Shown one piece after another: positions 1 through 5,269 of a stretch of DNA of 5,909 nucleotides; position 1 is the stretch's first letter; every line of letters starts with the position of its first letter. Below the pieces are notes generated by a model that was not told where the DNA came from, ran no database searches, and saw only the letters and a program-made list of their open reading frames with translations. This DNA comes from M3007 sp046153695 (GTDB lineage: Bacteria > Bacteroidota > Bacteroidia > Chitinophagales > Saprospiraceae), in the NCBI GenBank assembly GCA_046153695.1, contig JBJXEZ010000253.1, positions 1-5,909 of the forward strand, given 5' to 3'. Made by a program: the position numbers and the translations under genes.

Positions 1-157
1 TTGCTTCCATGGCATAGGCGATGAACTGGCGGCCCGCCTCTTCCGTGTACGGGTGCGGAAACCTGTCGGTCATGTTTTTGGCAATTTCGAAATTGTTGGC
101 GTATTGCACCAAACTGGGCAGGTCCTCCAGAGACCAAGGGCGAAGAGAGAAATTCAT
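1..157 (-). CDS. GNAT family N-acetyltransferase, N-terminal fragment (runs off left edge)
   Basis: Reading leftwards from the ATG at 157-155 gives 52 open codons beginning MNFSLRPW and continuing to the window edge without a stop. The fragment has the opening of RimJ/RimL-type GNAT acetyltransferases: a first beta strand with Arg and Trp (residues 6-8), the helix E-D-L-P-S-L-V-Q-Y-A-N-N (11-22), and the stretch T-D-R-F-P-H-P-Y-T (30-38), which is typical of the small-molecule or ribosomal-protein acetyltransferases of this branch. By family knowledge the enzyme would transfer acetyl from acetyl-CoA to an amine in the cytoplasm; the acetyl-CoA-binding motif lies outside the window, so activity and substrate cannot be judged. 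It is codirectional with the DUF2007-like gene but separated from it by a MITE-like repeat, so the two may not share a transcript. No clear Shine-Dalgarno sequence precedes the start. Confidence 0.85.
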   Translation of the reverse strand, partial: MNFSLRPWSLEDLPSLVQYANNFEIAKNMTDRFPHPYTEEAGRQFIAYAMEA

Positions 158-182
158 GTGAAAAAACTTAAGGTTGAGAATT

Positions 183-201
183 AGAGCGTGTTTAAAATTT
201 A
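183..201 (+). repeat. Left terminal inverted repeat of the MITE-like element
   Basis: Nineteen bases that match the reverse complement of 335-353 with one mismatch (G190 versus the complement of T346). It is preceded by AATT, and TTA occurs at 181-183. Confidence 0.75.
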
Positions 202-352
202 ATCGCCGGGCTGCAAGCGGCAAATTTTGCTTCATGCTGCGTTATCCCGCCTTGGCGGGACGCCGTAGGTGCCCGGCTACGACTGCAAATTTTGCCTTGC
301 CTGAAACAAAATTTGCTCGCTTTCGCCTCGGCACTAAATTTTAAATACGCTC
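184..352. mobile_element. MITE-like palindromic repeat element (non-coding, about 169 bp)
   Basis: The ends are inverted repeats: 183-201 pairs with 335-353 at 18 of 19 positions (AGAGCGTRTTTAAAATTTA). The complementarity continues imperfectly inward to about position 230 on the left and 307 on the right, so a single strand could fold into one long hairpin. TTA directly flanks both sides (181-183 and 353-355), consistent with a 3-bp target duplication. Inside are two smaller hairpins (TCCCGCC/GGCGGGA at 245-251 and 254-260; CGTAG/CTACG at 264-268 and 277-281) and two copies of the palindrome GCAAATTTTGC (220-230, 285-295), with a near copy at 307-316. There is no convincing ORF. This architecture fits a miniature inverted-repeat transposable element mobilised in trans. 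The GAGCGT ends and 3-bp duplication loosely recall IS5-family elements, but that link is a guess. A large intergenic repeat hairpin that is not mobile is the alternative. Confidence 0.7.
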
Positions 353-353
353 T
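335..353 (-). repeat. Right terminal inverted repeat of the MITE-like element
   Basis: This is the partner of 183-201. Its outer edge meets the stop codon (355-353, TAA on the minus strand) of the DUF2007-like gene, so the TTA flank on this side is also that gene's stop codon. Confidence 0.75.
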
Positions 354-727
354 TAACAGAAGGAAAGTACCAATACAGCGATCAAAAGCAGTCCGATAAG
401 CACGGCGAACATGATTGAAGATACCCGGCCGATGCCCGGGTCTTCTGCCGTGAGCTCCGTTTCGGCAGCGATTTCAGCTATGATGATGCTCGCGCGTTCC
501 AGGTCTTCCCGGCGTACATACAAACAGATAAGCAGCTGTAGGTGCGGCATCACGGAATGGGCCGTACTATTGGACAAAAAACAGGGGATGTCTTCCGCGG
601 ATAGTCGGGCAAATGCTACATCGGCCTCCATCGGAGAGTAGTATTTGGCTACAATTTCGCAGGAGCTTTCATCGAAGTCCCCGTTATTGTGAAAATTGGA
701 ATCGTCGAGTATGTCATCGCGGCGCAT
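353..727 (-). CDS. DUF2007-like domain protein with C-terminal membrane anchor
   Basis: This 124-residue protein has three parts. There is an acidic, Asn/Asp-rich N-terminus (1-22). A compact domain at about 24-88 (V-A-K-Y-Y-S-P-M-E-A-D-V-A, then I-P-C-F-L-S-N, then L-Y-V-R-R-E-D-L-E-R-A) has the layout of DUF2007, a ferredoxin-like fold called a putative prokaryotic signal-transducing domain. A hydrophobic helix at about 104-122 is followed only by a terminal Cys. I infer an inner-membrane protein with the domain in the cytoplasm; the function of DUF2007 proteins is not established. The ATG at 727 is the only upstream start that keeps the acidic N-terminus, and no Shine-Dalgarno sequence is visible. 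The stop codon coincides with the flank of the MITE-like element, so the present C-terminus may be original or altered by the insertion. The gene is divergent from the lipoprotein gene at 870. Confidence 0.75.
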   Translation of the reverse strand: MRRDDILDDSNFHNNGDFDESSCEIVAKYYSPMEADVAFARLSAEDIPCFLSNSTAHSVMPHLQLLICLYVRREDLERASIIIAEIAAETELTAEDPGIGRVSSIMFAVLIGLLLIAVLVLSFC

Positions 728-731
728 GGGG

Positions 732-760
732 CAAAACTATGGAAAATACTGAAAGGTCAA
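732..760 (-). promoter_or_regulatory. Candidate Bacteroidota promoter for the DUF2007-like gene
   Basis: On the minus strand TTG (760-758) is followed after 18 bases by TAGTTTTG (739-732), a full match to the Bacteroidota -7 box TAnnTTTG. The -7 box ends only four bases before the ATG, so transcription would begin at or very near the start codon and give an almost leaderless mRNA. A second perfect box, TAATTTTG (774-767), would leave a leader of about 35 nt but lacks a TTG at suitable spacing. Either could be the true promoter. Confidence 0.4.
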
Positions 761-869
761 GTCTGCCAAAATTAACAGAACTCAGGATTTTTATCACCGC
801 CCCAAACCGGCTCGATATTTTCGCCCCGCAAACACTTTGATCTTCTCATCACTCAATCAACGATTTTCC
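740..869. other. Divergent intergenic region
   Basis: The space between the divergent DUF2007-like and lipoprotein genes holds the minus-strand promoter candidates. For the lipoprotein gene I see only a weak -7 box, TATTTTCG at 816-823 (one mismatch to TAnnTTTG), without a well-placed TTG. No RNA gene or further ORF is supported. Confidence 0.4.
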
Positions 870-1259
870 ATGAAATTGCCTGTTTTTTCCATCATCGTTT
901 TGTCCGCCCTTGTACTCCTTTCCACGTTTGGTTGCAGCAAAGACGCACAGAATCCCGACTACATTGCCGAGGCAAACTGTTCGGCCGTAGATGTTAGTAC
1001 GAATACCTACACACTTGCCATCAAGGTTATCCTGAACAGCAGCTGTGCCCTTGGCGGCTGCCACGATGCTGCCACCAAATCAAATGGCGTAGACTTATCC
1101 ACGTATGCCGGCACGAAAACGGCTTTTGAATCGCAAAACCTGCTTTGCGCCGTCAATCACGGCAGCGGATGCGACCCCATGCCGAGGGGTGGATCCAAAC
1201 TGCCGCAAGTAACCCTGGACCGCCTCGCTTGCTGGGCAAAAAACGGGTACGTGCAGTAA
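870..1259 (+). CDS. Cytochrome c-like lipoprotein with CX4CH motif
   Basis: The 129-residue product starts with a lipoprotein signal peptide: Lys2, a hydrophobic stretch (4-20) and a lipobox S-T-F-G-C with the lipidated Cys at 22. The ATG at 870 is preferred because it places the signal peptide at the N-terminus; an in-frame TTG at 837 would add 11 unhelpful residues. The mature part contains I-K-V-I-L-N-S-S-C-A-L-G-G-C-H (51-65), a heme-attachment-like motif with four residues between the cysteines instead of two. G-V-D-L-S-T-Y follows (73-79), then D-P-M-P (102-105), where Met104 is a candidate axial ligand, and a C-terminal W-A-K-N-G. This arrangement matches small c-type cytochrome-like domains found in Bacteroidota and Planctomycetes. 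Further cysteines at 37, 93, 101 and 121 could form disulfides. I infer a membrane-anchored envelope protein, perhaps in electron transfer; heme binding is not proven. A terminator follows. Confidence 0.75.
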   Translation: MKLPVFSIIVLSALVLLSTFGCSKDAQNPDYIAEANCSAVDVSTNTYTLAIKVILNSSCALGGCHDAATKSNGVDLSTYAGTKTAFESQNLLCAVNHGSGCDPMPRGGSKLPQVTLDRLACWAKNGYVQ

Positions 1260-1272
1260 TTAGCACGCTCGC

Positions 1273-1312
1273 AGATTTTCCAGGTTTTAAAACCTGGAAA
1301 ATCTTTTTCTTT
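1273..1312 (+). terminator. Terminator with perfect 16-bp palindromic stem
   Basis: The arms 1273-1288 and 1289-1304 are perfectly complementary with no unpaired loop bases in the DNA; the core reads CCAGGTTTTAAAACCTGG. A T-rich tract TTTTTCTTT follows the right arm. It lies 13 bases after the stop of the lipoprotein gene, in the right place for an intrinsic terminator. Because the arms are A/T-rich outside the CCAGG core and the whole is symmetrical, it could also be a dispersed intergenic palindrome used as a terminator. Confidence 0.75.
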
Positions 1313-1360
1313 ACGCATACTTTTCATCACTTGTCAAGAAAAACGATCTGGTATGCGTAA
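1311..1360 (+). promoter_or_regulatory. Inverted repeat placing the start codon of the 1353 gene in a stem
   Basis: TTACGCATAC (1311-1320) and GTATGCGTAA (1351-1360) are exact reverse complements separated by 30 bases. The ATG at 1353-1355 lies inside the right arm. In an mRNA that includes both arms, the start codon would be paired. This could limit translation, especially of read-through transcripts from the preceding terminator. Alternatively the repeat may be a protein-binding operator. The function is inferred; the symmetry is directly visible. Confidence 0.45.
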
Positions 1361-1772
1361 CTACAAAACCTGGTGGTGGATGGCTGTAGTTCTCCAACTG
1401 TTGACAGCAGCCTTCCACGCCCTCAGCCTCCTCAACGAGCCTGTAGCGGCAAACGATACGGAAAAACAACTCATTGACCTGATGCAGAACTACCGGCAGA
1501 ACCTTGCCGGTATGGAGATCACAATGGAGGGTTTGTTCACCGCTCTAAGCTCCTGCTTTTCCTTGCTATACCTATTTGCAGGCCTTGTGAATGCGTATCT
1601 GCTGCGCCGGTGTTCGGATGAATCCCTGCTAAACGGTATCCTGTGGATTAACCTGCCCATTTTCGGGGTTTGCTTTGCCATTATGGCTGTATTTACCTTC
1701 CCGCCTCCGATCATTATGACCGGACTGGTTTTCATTTTATTAGCGCTGGCCAAGGTGACCAGAAAGCCATAA
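1353..1772 (+). CDS. Small four-helix integral membrane protein, function unknown
   Basis: I do not recognise a family with an assigned function. The 139-residue protein has four likely transmembrane helices: about 7-27 (starting W-W-W-M), 60-84, 93-115 and 117-134. Between helices 1 and 2 is a polar, partly helical segment of about 30 residues (N-D-T-E-K-Q-L-I-D-L-M-Q-N-Y-R). The C-terminus is basic (K-V-T-R-K-P). There is no cleavable signal sequence and no obvious catalytic motif. His22 in the first helix (A-F-H-A-L-S) and Pro-Pro-Pro before helix 4 are visible landmarks. Short four-helix proteins of this sort are common uncharacterised neighbours in Bacteroidota. The ATG at 1353 is in frame and gives a natural start to helix 1. 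The next gene begins 34 bases after the stop with no terminator between, so co-transcription is plausible. Confidence 0.75.
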   Translation: MRNYKTWWWMAVVLQLLTAAFHALSLLNEPVAANDTEKQLIDLMQNYRQNLAGMEITMEGLFTALSSCFSLLYLFAGLVNAYLLRRCSDESLLNGILWINLPIFGVCFAIMAVFTFPPPIIMTGLVFILLALAKVTRKP

Positions 1773-1806
1773 TCCATATTTTTTGATTCAAACTGCTCTT
1801 TACATC

Positions 1807-4800
1807 ATGCAAAAACGAATACTGACTGCGATTTGCCTCTTTGCGTTTACTACCACCCTCTTTTCCCAAGCTGACAAAAAAAAGTGGGACGTATCTGCTC
1901 CGGAGGGCATTCCCTACTCCGACGCCGCATTCACGGTCACGGAAGGCACCTGGATGAACCTTGATGTAAGCCCCGACGGCAAAACCATCGCGTTTGACCT
2001 GCTTGGCGATATTTACACCATGCCTGCCGCTGGCGGCGATGCCACTTGCATTCGCTCGGGTATTGCGTGGGAAGTGCAGCCCCGGTTTTCGCCCGATGGC
2101 ACGCAATTGCTCTTCACCAGCGATGCCGGCGGGGGCGACAATATCTGGGTAATGAACAACGACGGCTCCAAGGCCCGGCAGGTAACAACCGAATCGTTTC
2201 GCTTGCTCAACAACCCCGCCTGGATGCCTGATGGCCAGTATTTCGTGGCCCGCAAACATTTCACCAGCAGTCGCTCCCTCGGCGCCGGCGAGATTTGGCT
2301 ATACCACCTCTCTGGCGGCGATGGCATTCAACTCACGAAGCGCAAAAACGACCAGCAGGACGTGAACGAACCCAGCGTCAGTTCCGACGGGCGGTACATC
2401 TATTTCAGTGAAGACCAATACGGTGGCGGTTTTTTTCAGTACAACAAAGACCCACTCAAACAAATATTTTCCATCCGCCGCTACGATCGACAAGAGGGCA
2501 CGATCGAGGAAATATCCGGTGGTTCCGGTGGTGCTTCCCGCCCGCAAATCAGCCCCGACGGCACGTGGCTCGCGTTTGTGCGTCGGGTAGACACCAAAAC
2601 TGTTTTGTGCGTGCGCAACCTCGCTACCGGAGAAGAATATCCGATCTTCGACGGCCTGGACAAAGATCAACAGGAAGCCTGGACGATCTTCGGTGTGTAT
2701 CCCGGTTTTTCGTGGATGCAGGCACCTGACAACCTTGCGGCACGCAGTATCGCCATCTGGGCAGGTGGCAAAATAAAACAGATCACATTCAACACACAAA
2801 ACCTGGCCGCCGGAAACAACAGTTCAACCGTAAAGCACAAGGACATCCCGTTCCGCTGCGCCGTGAAGACCCGAGTGGCTGAAACCGTGCGTTTTGACAA
2901 TACGGTTTTTGAGCCAGAATTCACGGTACGAGCCATACGCCACGCTGTGACCAGCCCGGACGGCAAGCTGCTCGTGTTCAACGCCGCCGGTAAACTTTAC
3001 AAAAAAACGCTACCCGACGGCAAGCCGGAATTATTGATAAAAACCAGTTACGAAACGGTCAAACTTGCTCGCGGCGAAGCCACCAACGTGGAAATGCTGG
3101 AGTCCGAGCCAAGTTTTTCGCCCGACGGGCGCTCGATTGTGTATGTTACCTGGAACGACGTGTACGGCGGCGGGCTTTGGAGGGTAGTTCTGCCCGACGG
3201 CAAGCCCATGCAAATGCCCTTTTACACCGGTATTTTCCGAACGCCACGCTACTCACCTGACGGGAAGAAGATCGTTTTTCGGTTTCAGAACGGCGACGAC
3301 GAGCTCGGCATTTCCAAAATAGAAAAAACGGGTGTGTACTATTTTGACATCGTCGGCCAGCTCTCGCTTCGTTTCGTGACCGATCAGGGCGAAAATCCGC
3401 GTTTCAGCGCCGACGGCACACGCATTCTAGTCAACACCGGCGGCTACCTGTTCGGCGGTTTGGATAAAAAACTAGTCTCCTACGACCTGAACGGCCAAGA
3501 CCGGCGCGAGCTGTTCAAAAGTAAATACACCAACCAGTGGGCACCCTCGCCCGATGGCAAGTGGCTCGCATTCACTGAACTGCACAAAGGGTATGTATGT
3601 GCTATGCCCGGCCCCGGCCAAACGATTGACCTGAGCGCCGACACCAAAGCCGTGCCCCTCAGCATGATTGCCAAGGATGCTGGCTACAACCTTCATTGGA
3701 GTGCCGACGGCAAAAAAGTTCACTACACACTTGGTGACGAATATTTCACCATTGACCTTGCCAACCGTTTCGCATTCCTGCCCGGTGCACCCGACAGCCT
3801 GCCGCCGCTGCCCGAAACCGGCCAAAAAATCGGCCTCTCCCTGAAAGCCGACGCGCCGGAGGGTGCCGTCGTTTTTCAAAATGCCCGCATTATCACGATG
3901 GACGGCGACCGTGTGATCGAGAACGGTACGCTGGTGGTAGATAACAACAAGATCGTTTGGGTCGGCACTGGTGCCGAATACAGCCGTAATGCAAAACTCA
4001 AAACTCAAAACCCAAAACTGATTGATTGTCGTGGCAAAACAATCATGCCCGGCATGGTGGACGTGCACGCGCATTCCGGCAATTTTCGGTACGGCTTAAA
4101 TCCGCAAAAACAGTGGGAATACTACGCCAACCTCGCCTACGGGGTTACTGCCATGCACGACCCGTCGGTGAATTCTGAAATGGCTTTTTCCAACGCTGAA
4201 ATGCTCAAATCGGGTGGCATGACCGGCCCTCGCCTGTTTAGCACCGGCACCATCCTGTACGGAGCCGACGGAGATTTCAAGGCGCCGATCAACAGCCTCG
4301 ACGACGCACGCAGTACCCTTCGCCGTACAAAAGCCTGGGGGGCTTTTTCAGTAAAAAGTTACAACCAGCCGCGCCGCGACCAGCGTCAACAGGTCATCGC
4401 AGCAGCCCGTGAACTGAACATGGAGGTAGTGCCGGAGGGTGGTTCGTTCTTTTACCACAACCTCTCACAAGTGGTAGACGGTCACACGAGTGTCGAACAC
4501 AACCTGCCCGTAGCAACGATCTACAACGATGTACTGCAGCTGTGGGGCAAAACCAAAACACACAATACACCCACCCTAATCGTGTGCTACGGCGCCGTGA
4601 GTGGCGAGTATTATTTTTACCAAAAAGAGGACATTTGGAAAAAACAGCGCCTGCTGAACTTTACCCCGCGCCATATCCTCGATGAGCGGGCACGCCACCG
4701 CACCATGATTCCTGAGGAAGAGTACGAAAACGGCCATATTCAGGTGAGCAGGCAACTGAAAAAGATGCAGGATGCAGGTATCAACATCAACCTGGGTTCG

Positions 4801-5184
4801 CATGGTCAGTTGCAAGGCCTCGGTGCACACTGGGAACTTTGGATGTTGGCTCAAGGTGGCATGTCCAACATGCAAGCCCTGAGATGCGCTACTTTCAACG
4901 GGGCTAAACACCTCGGTATGGACAAAGAAATCGGATCACTCATGCCGGGTAAACTCGCTGACCTGATCGTGCTGGACAAAAACCCGTTGGAAAATATCCG
5001 CAACACCGAAACCATCCGGTACGTCATGGTCAACGGCCGCCTGTACGATGCCGACACGTTGAATGAAATCGGCAATTATGATCGCAAACGCGAGAAATTC
5101 TGGTTTGAAATGCCCGGTGCTCAGGTTAACGGAACGGGAATAACCCACACTTGTCACGAAATGAAGTGCGTGTGCGGGCATTGA
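1807..5184 (+). CDS. Secreted TolB-like beta-propeller / amidohydrolase fusion protein
   Basis: This 1125-residue protein begins with a signal peptide (K3-R4, hydrophobic 5-19, likely cut after S-Q-A at 22); the ATG at 1807 is chosen over an in-frame TTG at 1783 for that reason. Residues about 45-660 carry TolB/PD40 propeller blades, with (S/M)-(P/S/A)-D-G motifs at 55, 95, 140, 192, 249, 383, 438, 483, 534, 581 and 632. Residues about 688-1100 form an amidohydrolase: a beta-sandwich opening (V-V-F-Q-N-A-R-I-I-T-M-D-G), then H754-A-H756, K850 (S-V-K-S-Y, likely the carboxylated lysine), D-G-H893-T-S-V-E-H898, and S998-H999-G-Q where many relatives of the superfamily carry the catalytic Asp. 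The end has M-P-G-K-L-A-D-L-I-V-L-D. The C-terminal tail (1114-1125) is rich in Cys and His. By family knowledge such proteins are exported, metal-dependent hydrolases resembling imidazolonepropionases or prolidases; the substrate is unknown. The length is typical for the fusion. It may share a transcript with the preceding membrane protein. Confidence 0.92.
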   Translation: MQKRILTAICLFAFTTTLFSQADKKKWDVSAPEGIPYSDAAFTVTEGTWMNLDVSPDGKTIAFDLLGDIYTMPAAGGDATCIRSGIAWEVQPRFSPDGTQLLFTSDAGGGDNIWVMNNDGSKARQVTTESFRLLNNPAWMPDGQYFVARKHFTSSRSLGAGEIWLYHLSGGDGIQLTKRKNDQQDVNEPSVSSDGRYIYFSEDQYGGGFFQYNKDPLKQIFSIRRYDRQEGTIEEISGGSGGASRPQISPDGTWLAFVRRVDTKTVLCVRNLATGEEYPIFDGLDKDQQEAWTIFGVYPGFSWMQAPDNLAARSIAIWAGGKIKQITFNTQNLAAGNNSSTVKHKDIPFRCAVKTRVAETVRFDNTVFEPEFTVRAIRHAVTSPDGKLLVFNAAGKLYKKTLPDGKPELLIKTSYETVKLARGEATNVEMLESEPSFSPDGRSIVYVTWNDVYGGGLWRVVLPDGKPMQMPFYTGIFRTPRYSPDGKKIVFRFQNGDDELGISKIEKTGVYYFDIVGQLSLRFVTDQGENPRFSADGTRILVNTGGYLFGGLDKKLVSYDLNGQDRRELFKSKYTNQWAPSPDGKWLAFTELHKGYVCAMPGPGQTIDLSADTKAVPLSMIAKDAGYNLHWSADGKKVHYTLGDEYFTIDLANRFAFLPGAPDSLPPLPETGQKIGLSLKADAPEGAVVFQNARIITMDGDRVIENGTLVVDNNKIVWVGTGAEYSRNAKLKTQNPKLIDCRGKTIMPGMVDVHAHSGNFRYGLNPQKQWEYYANLAYGVTAMHDPSVNSEMAFSNAEMLKSGGMTGPRLFSTGTILYGADGDFKAPINSLDDARSTLRRTKAWGAFSVKSYNQPRRDQRQQVIAAARELNMEVVPEGGSFFYHNLSQVVDGHTSVEHNLPVATIYNDVLQLWGKTKTHNTPTLIVCYGAVSGEYYFYQKEDIWKKQRLLNFTPRHILDERARHRTMIPEEEYENGHIQVSRQLKKMQDAGININLGSHGQLQGLGAHWELWMLAQGGMSNMQALRCATFNGAKHLGMDKEIGSLMPGKLADLIVLDKNPLENIRNTETIRYVMVNGRLYDADTLNEIGNYDRKREKFWFEMPGAQVNGTGITHTCHEMKCVCGH
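3992..4019 (+). repeat. Four tandem copies of a 7-bp unit (CAAAACT) inside the amidohydrolase gene
   Basis: The unit CAAAACT occurs at 3992-3998, 3999-4005 and 4013-4019, with CAAAACC at 4006-4012. The array encodes K-L-K-T-Q-N-P-K-L, just before L-I-D-C-R-G-K-T-I-M-P-G, in a loop between the amidohydrolase beta-sandwich and its first metal-binding strand. Seven is not a multiple of three, so gain or loss of one unit would shift the reading frame. Confidence 0.8.
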
Positions 5185-5191
5185 TTTGATG

Positions 5192-5234
5192 AAAAAACGT
5201 AGGCAGGAGTATAGTCCCTGCCTACGTTTTTTTT
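5192..5234. terminator. Strong bidirectional intrinsic terminator between convergent genes
   Basis: The arms 5192-5207 and 5217-5232 are perfectly complementary over 16 bp (core CGTAGGCAGG / CCTGCCTACG) around a 9-base loop. An A-run on the left and a T-run on the right, extended to 5234, make it a terminator on both strands. It lies 7 bases after the amidohydrolase stop and about 35 bases after the end of the convergent right-edge gene, so it can serve both. Confidence 0.9.
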
Positions 5235-5269
5235 CGAGATGAAATCAAAAATGTGCTTGTACGAACCGG

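Noticed and set aside
184..352. Riboswitch or structured ncRNA
   Set aside because: The structure is a long terminal-to-terminal inverted repeat with flanking direct repeats, which fits a mobile palindrome better; no riboswitch core was recognised.
613..840. 75-residue plus-strand open frame over the start of the DUF2007-like gene and the divergent region
   Set aside because: Arg/Ser-rich composition, no domain, and antisense to a gene with a recognisable domain and membrane anchor.
837..869. TTG start extending the lipoprotein by 11 residues
   Set aside because: The extension would bury the signal peptide and lipobox inside the chain; the ATG at 870 gives a standard lipoprotein N-terminus.
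1777..1785. Promoter -7 box (TATTTTTTG) just upstream of the amidohydrolase gene
   Set aside because: It has one base too many for TAnnTTTG and no TTG at suitable spacing; co-transcription with the preceding gene is simpler.
1783..1806. TTG start extending the amidohydrolase protein by 8 residues
   Set aside because: The ATG at 1807 directly begins a normal signal peptide (M-Q-K-R followed by a hydrophobic run).
1732..2259. 175-residue minus-strand open frame across the end of the membrane-protein gene and start of the amidohydrolase gene
   Set aside because: It overlaps two well-supported genes antisense, has low-complexity composition and no domain.
3472..4074. 200-residue open frame on the minus strand inside the amidohydrolase gene
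   Set aside because: It is antisense to a clear, conserved-looking coding frame and shows no recognisable domain; a shadow of the high-GC third codon positions.
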